Assembly (NCBI GenBank): GCA_947471745.1
Contig: CANJKZ010001112.1
Span: forward strand, 186,001-250,000
Origin: Closterium sp. Naga37s-1
Lineage: Eukaryota > Streptophyta > Zygnematophyceae > Desmidiales > Closteriaceae
DNA length: 64,000 bases
Direction: 5' to 3'
In this document: one piece after another, positions 32,448 through 50,190 of the stretch
How the letters are laid out: the number at the start of each line of letters is the position of its first letter
Position numbering within the stretch: position 1 is the first letter of the stretch
The notes under the pieces: generated by a model
Seen by the model: the letters and a program-made list of their open reading frames with translations, nothing else
Databases searched by the model: none
Told to the model about the DNA's origin: nothing
Program-made: the position numbers and the translations under genes

Positions 32448-35400
32448 ATGTCGTACCCGGGCCGCCATACCTCAGATCGAGGCGAATCGGCAGGCGGTCC
32501 GTCGGACGCGCACAGCAGCAGCTGGTCCAATGGCGCGGGATCCGCTCTGCTGCCACGGGTACGGACACGTGGCAGTCCGGCGCCGGCTGCAGCACCAGGC
32601 AAATCCTTATCCGCGAACGACCACGTGGCTGCACTCCCATCGTCCCCCGGAGCAGATCCCCCCTATCAAAGCACCGACGCCGCATACAAGAAAACAGATT
32701 CGAATGCTCCGCCGACTGATCTCCCCGCTAGGAATGGCGCTGACCAACCCACTCGCGCTCACACCATGAACGACGCTCTTACCTCCTCTGCTTCTGCTCT
32801 CCCCTCCTCTACCCTATCCTCCTCTGTTCTCGCATCGTCCGCGATTCACGTGCATGCCGTCCAATCCGCGCCAGGCAGCCTCCCCGTGGAATCCGGAAAA
32901 TCCGGGAAGCCACGTAGGCCCATTCCGGGGCAGATGACGCCTCTCGCGGCGCTCCTCGGATCGCCGCAAACCGCGGGGATCGCGCTCTCGGGTCCCGACG
33001 CGTCGCCTCCCCCCATGCTGCTCCCCTCCCCGCCCGTTTCCCCCGTCGGGAACAGCTGCGCGGGGGACGGGGAAGCCTCCGCGTTTCTCCCCGCCGACTC
33101 CGCCGCCTCCGCGCCGGGCGGGGCGGGAAGAAGGGCTCCCCGGCGCGCGGGGTCGTGGCGAGTTTCTGAGAGCGCGGGGCGGGCGGAAGGGGTGGGCGGA
33201 AGCGGAGGGGACTCCCCGCACGGGGTGGCGGAAGGGGAAGCGGGGGAAGCGGGAGGGGCGGGGGAGGGGGGGTGCTTTTACGAGTCGGTGCGCGTGCCGC
33301 GCGACGTGGTGCGCGTGTGGCAGGACTGCTGGCGTGGCGCGTGGCAGGCTGACGTGGAGATCCGATCCGCCGTGGATGGCGGGCTGGTGCTGGCGCAGGG
33401 CGCCGTGCTGGTGAGATGAATAATAGGCCATTTTCTGGTGAGATACTTAATAGGCCATTTTCTGGTGAGATACTTAATAGGCCATTTTCTGGTGAGATAC
33501 TTTATAGGCCATATTCTTGTGAGATACTTCATAGGCCATTTTCTGGTGAGATACTTAATAGGCCATTTTCTGGTGAGATAGTTTATAGGTCATTTTCTGG
33601 TGAGATACTTAATAGGCCATTTTCTGGTGAGATACTTAATAGGCCATTTTCTGGTGAGATACTTTATTGGCCATTTTCTGGTGAGATGCTTAATAGGCCA
33701 TTTTCTGGTGAGATACTTAATAGGCCATTCTCTGGTGAGATACTTAATCGGTGCCTTGCTAGTGAGCGCTGGTGGGGTAAGTTATTAGGTTCGTTGTAAG
33801 TGACCTTGCTGTGCGCTTTAGAAGCCATGCACCGCATACTCATCCCCTTTACTCCCTCTCCTCCCGCTCCTCCTCCCCAGGCCTGCACTGTAGGGCCTGG
33901 AGGCTGGAGTGCATGCTAGCACGCGCCATGCTGCAGCACGCGCGACTGCTCCTCAACCACGCCCTCCCTTCCGCCCCGTCCTTCTCCCCTCCCCCCACAA
34001 TCGCCTCCCCTGCCCGCTCCCCTTCCCCAGGCGGCCCACTCGCAGGGCCTGGAGTGCATGCTGGCAGGAGCCATGCTGCAGCAGGCGCGCCCCCCGTGGG
34101 TGATCGTGCTGAGAGGAGTGCCTTTAGCCGCCAGTAACCCCATATGCTCCCTTGCCCCCTTCCCTCCCCCTCGTCTTTCCCCAGGCGGCCCACTCTCAGG
34201 GTCTCGAGCGCATGCTGGCAGGCGCCATGCTGCAGCAGGCGCGCCCCCCGTGGGTGATCGTGCTGAGAGGAGTGCCCGTGGAGGCCATCAGAGGCGTCGT
34301 TCAGGCGCTATACTGCGGCACGTGAGTCTGATCTGCTCTGCCCCTTGGTTGATTAGCAGCTTGTTGCTGGGTGGGAGGGGGAGGAGAGGAGAGTAGGTCT
34401 CAGTGGGTGGTCGTGCTGAAGGGGGTTCCAGTGGAGGCCATTAGAGGGGTTGTTCAAGCCCTATACTGCGGCACGTGAGTCTGCGTTCTTTTGTCTAGTC
34501 TGGAAGAGGAGAGAAGAGGTGTCAGTGTGGGTGATAGTGCGGAGGGGAGTGCCAGTGGAGGCCATCAGAGGGGTCTTTGAAGCCCTTGACTTAGTGACTT
34601 AGTGCCGTGTGTTCCTCCCCTTAGTCCGGGAGGGGGGGGGGGGGGGAGAGCAGGCGTCAGTGGGTATTAACGCTGAAGGAGCCCCAGGTGAAGGTTGTCA
34701 GATCAGGGGGGTTGTTCAGGCGCCCATTCCCTCCCCATCCCCCTCTCAAATCCCTCTGCCTGGAAGCCTTCTTTCCCGCCTCCTCTGGGTTACCCCCTTC
34801 TTATATGCCCACCCTTGCACCCCCATCTCCTTCCCCCTTTTCGCCCCATCTTCCTCCTCGTGATTGCTCTACGCTACGCAATGCTCGTTCCTTTTCATTC
34901 TCCGCCCTCCTATTCTTCCCACCTCCCCTCTCATTCTCAACTCCAACCAACCAGCATGGACGATGCATTAATGGATCGGCACATCTTCCACCTCCTCCTC
35001 CTCGCCCACTCCCTCCCCATCCCCCTTCTCAAGTCGCTCTGCCTTGAGGCCCTGCGCTCCCGCATCCTCTTTATTAGCCCCTGATTGTATCTTCCCCTCG
35101 TCCTCTTCTTTTTTACCCAATCCCCCCCCTCTTGATTGCTCTTCTTGATTCGATGCTCGTCTCTTTCCAATTCCTCCTGCTGCCCCATTCTCCCCGCCCC
35201 CTCAACTCCCCTTTCACCAGCATGGATGATGCACTCATGGATCGACACATCTACCATCTCCTCCTCCTCGCGCACTCCCTCCCCATCCCCCTTCTCAAGT
35301 CCCTCTGCCTAGAAGCCCTGCGCTCGCGCCTCCTCTCCCCCGCCAACGCCGTCGACACGCTTGTCCTCGCGCGATTGGTCGGCTCGCGCGCGCTGCAGGC

Positions 35401-37358
35401 GCTGACTCAGCAGTACATCGTGCGGCACCACGCTGATGTGGCGCTGACGGACGCGTGGGCCATGCTGAGTCAGGAGTACCCAGACGTTAAAGCGATGATT
35501 GTGCAGATGGTGGAAGCGAGGAAGAAAGTGAGTGGGTGTGATAGAAAGTTGGCGGGTTGAAACTTGAGAGTGGGTGTTAAAGAGACGGGAGGGTGGTTTG
35601 AGGGAGGTTTGAGGTTGATTGGCGCCAATCACAATGGAAGTGAAGGGGATGCTTGTGGGTATGGTGGAAGCGAGGAAGAGGGTGAGTGACTTGCATAAGA
35701 GGGTGGGGTTGGGGAGGAGAGTGTAGTGATTGAGTGTAGTGGGACTGTGGGTGAGTGGCAGTCTGTCACGGCCTGCATGGTAGTCTATCCACTGTACCTA
35801 CCATGCTGGCCGGTCTCTCTTCTGTGGGTGGTGTGTGGCGTTCCTCACTGGGGTTTGCAGCGCACTGCCAGTGGGGGCTGGCAGGGGCGAGGATGGGTGG
35901 TAGCTGCTGCAGGTGCAGCAGCGGGCAGCGAGAGCGTTGGCGGCGCCAGTTTCTCATTGCGCCTTGCCCGGTTTCATCCCTCCCTCGTTTCCAGTGCTGC
36001 TTTCCCTCCCATGGCAACACGATACAAGCTTGCAGGGAGAGGAGGTAAAGCAGGCAGTGAGGGCTCTCAAGCACAAGCTATCGTTGCCTTGCCGCTTGCC
36101 CGTTTCATCCCTCCCTTGTTCCCCAATGCCGCTTTCCCATGGCAGCGCGATGCAGGCTTGCAGGGAGAGGAGGCGTGGGCGAGTCAGCAGGTGCAGCAGG
36201 CAGTGAGGGCACTGGATAGCGCAGTCAGCCGTTGCCTCTTCCCCAGATTCATCCCTCCCCTGTTACCCCAATGCTGCTTTCCTGCCCATGGCAGCGCGAC
36301 ACTGGCTTGCACGGGGACGAGGTGTGGGCGAGGCAGCAGGTGCAGCAGGCAGTGAGGGCCCTCGAGCACATCTGCAACGACGGTAGCTGTGCCTCCTCCT
36401 CCTCTGCTCCTGCCTCTGTCTCCTCTCCTCCTCCCGCTGCTCCTCATTCTGCTGCTCCTCATTCTGCTGCTCCTGCAACTGCTTCCCCCTGTGATTCTAC
36501 CTCTGTGCCCCCTTCTGGCACCTCCTCTGCGTCTGCTGTGGAGGGTGAGGGGGTCAGGGCCGGGACAGGGGTTGGGGGGGATGGGGGAGAGGAAGGGGGA
36601 GGAGGAGGAGGAGGAGCGGAGGGGGCGGAAGGGGCGGAAGGGGAGGAAGCAGAGGGGCCAAATCCCGATGGCACTGCTGCCGCTGCTGCTGCGGCAGATA
36701 CGACTGCTACGAATTCTCAGAATCAACCAGGCAAAACGGGTCTAACAAGTCAATCGGGCCAATCGGGACCAAGCACTCTCTCCCCTACTACCACCCTCGC
36801 ACCTACCCTCTCCTCCCTCTCCTCCTCCTCCCACTACCTCGGCGGCAGCGGCACTCTCTCCACCCTCTCCTCCTCCTCCTCCCTCCTCTCCGTCCGCCCC
36901 ATGTCCCCCCCCACACCCGCCACCTCTGCTGCCCCCCCCACCCCTTGCGGCCTCCCCAAGTGCCGTCCGGTTGAGGGGCTGATTCGGCACTTTGCTAAGT
37001 GCGGTGTGAAGGTGTCGGGAGGGTGTGGGAGCTGCAAAGTGGTGTGGCAGCTGTTGGAGCAGCACTCGGGCGCGTGTGAAAAGCAGAAAGGATGCCGCGT
37101 CCCTCTGTGCAGGTACGAGACCCGTGTCTGTCTGCCATGCATTGGCGTCTCTTATCGTGTCCCTCTTTCCTCCTCAAACGCGCTCCTTCCTGGGTTCCTC
37201 CCTGCTGCCACAGGCAATTCAAGAGCAAGCAGCAGCAGGAGCAGGGCAGTGGGGGGCCTGCTGCGGGCAAGGAGAAGCTGAGTGCAGCAGAGCATGCAGA
37301 GCAAGTCACAGCACTGGCCAAGGCTCTCTTGGCCTTAGAGGATGCCAAGTCGTTTTAA
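32448..37358 (+). CDS. BTB-TAZ domain (BT family) protein, five exons
   Basis: Exons: 32448-33410, 34185-34321, 35221-35527, 36295-37112, 37214-37358; 789 aa, GT-AG, phases close. A 300-residue low-complexity N-terminus precedes the BTB start (QADVEIRSAVDGGLVLAQGA), continuing in exon 2 (SQGLERMLAGAML, VIVLRGVPVEAIRGVVQALY), then a BACK-like region (MDRHIYHLLLLAHSL, LCLEAL, LVLARLVGSRALQAL) and a C-terminal TAZ zinc finger: EHICNDGSC, LIRHFAKC, GGCGSCKVVWQLLEQHSGAC, CRVPLC. In land-plant BT proteins this architecture serves as a CUL3 ubiquitin-ligase adaptor and calmodulin-binding nuclear regulator. Here about 190 Gly/Ser/Ala-rich residues are inserted inside the TAZ finger after its first helix. 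Introns hold partial copies of exons 2, 3 and 4. Confidence 0.88.
33411..33750 (+). repeat. 27-bp minisatellite starting exactly at the BTB-TAZ intron-1 donor
   Basis: Twelve full units and one partial run from 33411. Each begins GTGAGATACTTAATAGGCC and ends CATTTTCTG, so every unit end plus next start (TTCTG|GTGAGA) recreates the exon-1 junction CTG|GTGAGA. Confidence 0.95.
33880..34132 (+). repeat. Two partial 5' copies of BTB-TAZ exon 2
   Basis: CCCCAG plus GC-CACT-GCAGGGCCTGGAG...ATGCTGGCA...GCCATGCTGCAGCA at 33880-33957 and 34030-34132. The second copy reaches GTGATCGTGCTGAGAGGAGTGCC before breaking; exon 2 proper is 34185-34321. Confidence 0.85.
34395..34600 (+). repeat. Two partial 3' copies of BTB-TAZ exon 2 with donor
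   Basis: 34400-34480 repeats GTGGTCGTGCTGAAGGG...GCCATTAGAGG...CTATACTGCGGCACGTGAGTCTG including the donor. 34525-34600 is a weaker copy (GTGATAGTGCGGAGGGGAGTGCCAGTGGAGGCC). Confidence 0.8.
34700..35085 (+). repeat. Partial copies of BTB-TAZ exon 3
   Basis: 34952-35085 repeats ACCAGCATGGACGATGCA through CTCAAGTCGCTCTGCCTTGAGGCCCTGCGCTCCCGC, then breaks. 34720-34775 is a more decayed copy of the LPIPLLKSLCLEA part. Confidence 0.8.
35885..36222 (+). repeat. Partial copies of BTB-TAZ exon 4 start
   Basis: CCCATGGCA...CGATRCARGCTTGCAGGGAGAGGAGG...GCAGGCAGTGAGGGC at 36005-36070 and 36135-36222, with a shorter GTGCAGCAG...GCAGCGAGAGC near 35905-35935. Exon 4 proper starts at 36295. Confidence 0.8.
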
Positions 37359-37394
37359 TGCTGGTATTGGGCCCAGCAAGCAACTCTAGCTGCT

Positions 37395-37482
37395 CGCATG
37401 CAAGGAGAAGTTAACTGGAAGTCACCGCACTAGCGAAGTCCCTCTTGGCTCTATAAAGTGCCATGTCGTGCCAAGTCGTAAA
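37395..37482 (+). repeat. Decayed copy of BTB-TAZ exon 5 downstream of the stop
   Basis: CAAGGAGAAG, AAGTCACCGCACTAGC, AAGTCCCTCTTGGC and GCCATGTCGT follow exon 5 in order with small losses. Confidence 0.7.
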
Positions 37483-37878
37483 GGAGCTAGTGAAGTGAAC
37501 CCATGTTGATTTAGGGCTGTTTAGGTGCAGAAAGAGACTCAGTGAACCTAACTGCTTACAGGCAGAGATTATCAAGATGTTTAAAACTTTCATAACTTGT
37601 ATGGGGGATGCTGGAAAACGAGACAGCCTCAAAAGAGGACCTACTGGTAGTCTTGTCTGGTTCTTCTCAACTCCTTGAGGCACTGTTGAGTTGGGTCCTA
37701 CCTCCCAGTCACCATCTATACCCATCCCTGAGCAACGTTGCTTGCAAGTACGGTATCGAATCAGATTTGCACTTCATCATCCTCCATTTTGGAGGACGAT
37801 GGGAGAATCAGCACACCTAGCAGAACCTGTCTTTCTTTAGCTTTGCGCTAACACGGTAGACCTAGAGGCAAGGGTAGA

Positions 37879-45231
<7,353 letters not shown>

Positions 45232-45599
45232 ATGGGATTGGAAGCGTCTCACGCGTCACCACAAGTACCGATATTACCGTCCAGCGCAGTGGTTTCAGCT
45301 CCCCTTGCGCCCACCGCTCACATCCCTCACCCCCTAGACGTGCTTAACACTCACCACCTAGAATCTCCCAACACTAACCACATTATGAGTCCTTGTAGTT
45401 CCATGGCGGTTCAAGCAGCCACTGCGGCTGCAGCAACGACAGCGGCAGCGGCAGCAACCGCCGCTTTAGCAGGTCCAATCGGAGTCAGCCACGTGTGCGC
45501 CGGTCTGGACGTGGAAGCGTTTCCGTTCCAAGGAGTCTCGTTCCTCTCGCCGTTACCCTTCTCGAGAAGCATGAGCAGCAGCTTCAGCAGCAGCAGCGT

Positions 45600-45644
<45 letters not shown>

Positions 45645-48600
45645 GAGCAGTTGCATGAGCAGCATGAGCATCAGCAGCAGCGGCAGCGGCGCGCGCTCGT
45701 TACAAGGAAGCGGAGGCAGTTGGCAGGCGATCCAATTCGCGGCTGGAGCCGGGTCAGGGCTGGGCGGCGCTGCATGGTGGCGAGAGCTGCACGAAGCAGC
45801 CACCGCCGCCACCAGCAGCTGCGAAAACAGCCCGCGCGGGCAGATGCAAAAGGGGGTCAGTCCCCGAGGGGAGCAGCAGAGGGGGGTCAGTCCCGTAGGA
45901 GAACAGCGCAGGGGAGAATTCACTGTGCCTAGTGATAGCGATGGCGTCAGCGCGAGCCGTGACCGCAAAAGCGGTGCTATCAGTGCGACCAGCGGCACCA
46001 GCGGCAATGGCAAGGGTGAGAGTGAGAGCAGGGTTCCAGAAGCGGTGAGGTCGGACCCGCTGCAGTGGCTGCCGCGGTATGTGAAGGTGGTGGAGGTGGG
46101 GCCGCGGGACGGGCTGCAGAACGAGAAGCAGCAGGTGGCGGTGGGCGTGAAGGTGGAGCTCATTCACCGCCTCATGGCTGCTGGGCTGCCCGTGGTGGAG
46201 GCTACCAGCTTCGTGTCCCCGAAGTGGATTCCCCAGGTGGGTGCTTGTAGTGTTATTGCTTCCGCTTCTTATAACGAGTACGAGAGACAGTGGTGGCGGT
46301 GGGCGTGAAGGTGGAGCTCATTCACCGCCTCATGGCCTTATGGCCAAGGAGGTGGCCGTTTGCTGCTGTCTTAACCCTCCACAAACCCCCCCCCACGCCC
46401 CCCGAACTCCCACTCCCCAACCCCCTCTGTTCGCAGCTTTCTGATGCACCAGAGGTGATGCAGCGAGTGCAGAGCAATGGGCGAACCAAGCTACCTGTAC
46501 TGACCCCCAACCTGAGAGGCCTCGAAAACGCAGTGGCAGCAGGGGCCAAGGAGGTCGCTGTGTTTGCTGCTGCTTCTGAGGCGTTTTCCAAGAAGAATAT
46601 CAACTGCTCGGTGGAGGAGAGTCTGGAGCGGTACAGGGCGGTTTGCGACGCTGCCAGGGATAGGGGCATTCCCGTGAGAGGGTGAGTTGATAGAGTTGAT
46701 GGGTGGCGTCATGTGACCTTACTTCTAGGTCCCTATTCCTTACGTCTCATATTACTCTTTAGTCCGTGTACGCTCAGTCGTTCGGGTGGTCCTTCATTAA
46801 TATACGCTGGAGATTACAACGGGAGCTATAAGGTTTACGCTCAGTCCTTCTCTCTTGGTTTTTTCTCAAGATTGTGCGACCTTACCAGGGACGTTACTTC
46901 TCCTTGTTTGGTCCTTGCACAGCCGGTCATTCAATTTTCATCCTCTCCTTTGCTTTCCTCTCCCTCGACCTACAGCCATGTACCCATGCCCCTATGAAAA
47001 CCACATATTAGATTCCCAACCGACCATTCCCCCCCCTCTGCTTCCTACCTCTGCAGCTATGTATCCTGCGGTGGGGTGCCCCTACGAGGGTCACCTAGAG
47101 CCAGCAGAAGTGGCCAGGGTGGCTGATTGGGTGCTTATGCCATTGCTCCCCTCATTGCTCACCCGCAGCTATGTATCATGTGCGGTGGGGTGCCCCTACG
47201 AGGGACACATAGAGCCAGTGGCGGTGGCAAGAGGGGCTGCTGATGCTGTGAGGCGCCTCAACCACACTCCGTTCAACCCCCTTCGGCCATTGCTCCCCTC
47301 ATTGCTCACGTGCAGCTATGTATCCTGCGCGGTGGGGTGCCCCTACGAGGGTCACATAGAGCCAGCAGCAGTGGCGAGGGTGGCCAGGGCTCTCCACGAC
47401 ATGGGGTGCTACGAGGTGTCTCTGGGTGACACCATTGGTGTCGGCACTCCTGGTGAGGCTCAAAGCGGTGCAGTGCAGTACAGTGCAGTGCGGTGCTGTG
47501 CTGTGCGGTGCTGTAAGGTGCTGTAAGGTGCTGTGAGGTGCTATGAACTAGAGCACATAGAGCCAGCAGCAGTGGCGAGGGTGGCCAAGGCTCTCCACGA
47601 CATGGGATGCTACGAGGTGTCTCTGGGTGACATCATTGGTGTCGGCACTCCTGGTGAGGCTCAAAGCGGTGCAGTGCAGTACAGTGCAGTGCGGTGCTGT
47701 GCTGTGCGGTGCTGTAAGGTGCTGTAAGGTGCTGTGAGGTGCTATGAACTAGAGCACATAGAGCCAGCAGCAGTGGCGAGGGTGACCAAGGCTCTGCACG
47801 ACATGGGGTGCTATGAGGCTCAGTGGCGCCCATGCTGGATGCCGTGTGTGCGTATGTGCTGCCCTCCTCCCTCTCACTCCCCCCTCTCACTCCTCCCTCA
47901 CCTTGAGTTCCCTTCCCCCTTCTTCCCTTGCCCCTTCCCCCCTTCCACTCTCCCCCTCTTTCCCTTTTCTCCTCTTCCCCTCTTCCCTCCTTCCCCCTTT
48001 CCTTCCTTCCCCCATTCCCTCCGTCTCTCCTTCCCCCCTTCCCCACCCCACCAGGCTCCGTGGCGCCCATGCTGGACGCCGTGTGTGCGTGTGTGCCGCC
48101 TGCCTCTCTCGCTGTCCACTTTCACGACACCTATGGCCAGGCGCTCGCCAACATTCTCGTGGCTCTGCAGGTGAGCTGCCTGCAATGACCACTGCATTGT
48201 CTCCAGGTATTATCTCCTTCCCCGTGCTTCACTTCCACCACACCTACGGCCAGGCCCTCGCCAACATTCTCGTGGCTCTGCAGGTATTGTGTGTTGGTGG
48301 CTCTGCAGGTATTGTGTGTTGGTGGCTCTGCAGGTATTGTGTGTTGGTGGCTCTGCAGGTAATGTGTGTTGGTGGCTCTGCAGGTATTGTGTGTTGGTGG
48401 CTCTGCAGGTATTGTGTGTTGGTGGCTCTGCAGGTAATGTGTGTTGGTGGCTCTGCAGGTATTGTGTGTTGGTGGCTCTGCAGGTATTGTGTGTTGGTGG
48501 CTCTGCAGGTATTGTGTGTTGGTGGCTCTGCAGGTATTGTGTGTTGGTTGCTCTGCAGGTATTGTGTGTTGGTGGCTCTGCAGGTATTGTGTGTTGGTGG

Positions 48601-49999
48601 CTCTGCAGGTATTGTGTGTTGGTGGCTCTGCAGGTATTGTGTGTTGGTGGCTCTGCAGGTATTGTGTGTTGGTGGCTCTGCAGGTATTGTGTGTTGGTGG
48701 CTCTGCAGGTATTGTGTGTTGGTGGCTCTGCAGGTAATGTGTGTTGGCTGCTCTGCAGGTATTGTGTGTTGGTGGCTCTGCAGGTATTGTGTGTTGGTGG
48801 CTCTGCAGGTATTGTGTGTTGGTGGCTCTGCAGGTAATGTGTGTTGGTGGCTCTGCAGGTAATGTGTGTTGGTGGCTCTGCAGGTATTGTGTCTTGGTGG
48901 CTCTGCAGGTATTGTGTCTTGGTGGCTCGGAGGTGGCTCTGCAGGTAATGCGGGTTGCAATGCAATGCTTGTGCACAGGTGTCAGCTTGAATTGCTGAAT
49001 CCAGCCCACGCCTCGCCTCCCTCGCCCTCCACTTTCACGACACCTATGGCCAGCCAGGCCATCGTTAACCTCTTCGTGGCTCTGCAGGTGGGGCGCGTGT
49101 GATGCCTGCACTCGCATGCCTGTGCCTGTGCGTAGGCTCACGATGAATGACTGGGTCGACACAAATTGTCGTGTTGAATGCTGCTGCCCTCCCTGCTCCT
49201 CCCGCAACCCAATCACACAAAGACGAACGTTATCACAGTAATCAACTCCCTCCAAAGCCGGTGCTGGTGGCGGGTCTTACTCCATTTAAATGTCTTCCTT
49301 CTGTATGTGCTGCAGCCTCCGAGACCACTGGTTACCAGCTATGAGCTCCACTGTTGTTGCCCTCCCCCCTGCCACACCCCCACTTACTACACAGATGGGC
49401 GTGTCAGATGGTCGATTCCTCGATTGCTGGTCTCGGCGGGTGTCCCAACGCCAAGGGGGCGTCAGGCAACGTGGCGACAGGGGGCGTGATGCATCTGCTG
49501 CATGGCTGTTGCTGAAGGTGCTGCTGACCTCATGTGCTTACCTCTGTCCCCTCCCCTCAGATGGGCGTATCAGTGGTGGAATCCTCAATAGCAGGGCTGG
49601 GCGGGTGTCCCTACGCCAAGGGGGCGTCAGGCAACGTGGCGACAGAGGACGTGGTGTATCTGCTGCATGGGCTGGGGGCGATGCACTCGTGTGTTTCCCT
49701 CCTGTTGCCCTCCCATCACCCTTTCTTCTCACCACACACAGATGGGCGTGTCAGTGGTTGATTCCTCGATAGCAGGGCTGGGCGGGTGTCCCTACGCCAA
49801 GGGGGCGTCAGGCAACGTGGCGACAGAGGACGTGGTGTATCTGCTGCACGGACTGGGCATTCACACCGGCATAGACTTTGACAAGCTGCTCGACGCATCG
49901 GCGTTTATCAGCCAGGCGTTGGGGCGAGAGCCCTGCTCGCGCACTGCTGTGGCTCTGGCACGCACCAGGCAAACAATGGGAGAGACACCTAAACTGTGA
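45232..49999 (+). CDS. 3-hydroxy-3-methylglutaryl-CoA lyase, five exons
   Basis: Cleaves HMG-CoA to acetoacetate and acetyl-CoA in leucine catabolism. Exons: 45232-46236, 46437-46681, 47316-47452, 48055-48170, 49742-49999; 586 aa, GT-AG with closing phases. A 290-residue low-complexity N-terminus (poly-Ala, a poly-Ser run from AGC repeats at about 45590-45645) precedes the TIM-barrel lyase domain: [15 protein letters not shown] (catalytic Arg-Asp), [53 protein letters not shown] (metal-binding His pair), and the active-site Cys motif [14 protein letters not shown], followed by [11 protein letters not shown]. The start could be a later Met (MSPCSS or MAVQAA); the N-terminus may include a mitochondrial presequence. 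Introns 2-4 are filled with partial exon copies and arrays. Confidence 0.92.
46965..47262 (+). repeat. Three partial 5' copies of HMG-CoA lyase exon 3
   Basis: At 46975-47005 (decayed), 47056-47125 and 47168-47245, each starts CAG-CTATGTATC and reads [16 protein letters not shown] (or a variant) before breaking. The third runs into TGAGGCGCCTCA (47249-47260), a short form of the breakpoint palindrome. Confidence 0.85.
47453..47850 (+). repeat. Two 3' copies of HMG-CoA lyase exon 3 in a 201-bp tandem duplication, then a 5' copy of exon 4
   Basis: The block GAACTAGAGCACATAGAGCCAG...GGCACTCCTG|GTGAGG plus GTGCAGTGCAGTACAGTGC intron sequence repeats with a 201-bp period (CTATGAACTA at 47541 and 47742). 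The first copy keeps the donor. The second breaks after GGGGTGCTATGAGG and joins a copy of exon 4 start (GTGGCGCCCATGCTGGATGCC, 47823-47850). Confidence 0.88.
48223..48283 (+). repeat. Partial 3' copy of HMG-CoA lyase exon 4 with donor
   Basis: Reads [17 protein letters not shown] and ends CTCTGCAG|GTATTG, seeding the 25-bp array. Confidence 0.88.
48284..48944 (+). repeat. 25-bp minisatellite, about 26 units, each an AG|GT junction, in HMG-CoA lyase intron 4
   Basis: Each unit begins GTATTGTGTGTTGG or GTAATG and ends TGGCTCTGCAG. The unit is the last 11 bases of exon 4 plus 14 bases of intron, so every unit carries both an acceptor-like CTCTGCAG and a donor-like GTATTG. Confidence 0.96.
49008..49090 (+). 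repeat. Another partial 3' copy of HMG-CoA lyase exon 4
   Basis: CACTTTCACGACACCTATGG, then a small duplication (CAGCCAGGCCATCG), then TCGTGGCTCTGCAG|GTGGGG. Confidence 0.82.
49395..49690 (+). repeat. Two partial 5' copies of HMG-CoA lyase exon 5
   Basis: 49395-49505 (frameshifted, GGGCGTGTCAGATGG) and 49560-49680 ([20 protein letters not shown] and on to LLHGLG, intact acceptor CCTCAG). Both break in or after HGLG; exon 5 proper starts at 49742. Confidence 0.88.
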
Positions 50000-50057
50000 T
50001 GCGTTTTGGTGCGGTGCGGTGTGGTGCGGTTCGGTGCGGTCGGTGCGGTAGGAGGAG

Positions 50058-50190
50058 CATAGACTTTGACAAGCTGCTCGACGCGTCGGCGTTTATCAGT
50101 CAGGCGTTGGGGAGAGAGCCCTGCTCACGCACTGCTGTGGCTCTGGCTCGCACCAGGCAAACAATGGGAGAGACGCCAAAGCTCTAGGTT
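50058..50190 (+). repeat. 3' copy of HMG-CoA lyase exon 5 with its own stop
   Basis: Reads [20 protein letters not shown] through GETPKL and TAG. Substitutions are mostly synonymous relative to 49870-49999. A weaker trace (CATAGAGTTTGACA) lies near 50287. Confidence 0.88.

Noticed and set aside
48131..49255. 374-codon minus-strand frame of repeated Cys-Arg-Ala-Thr-Asn units
   Set aside because: Product of the 25-bp minisatellite, antisense to the HMG-CoA lyase gene.
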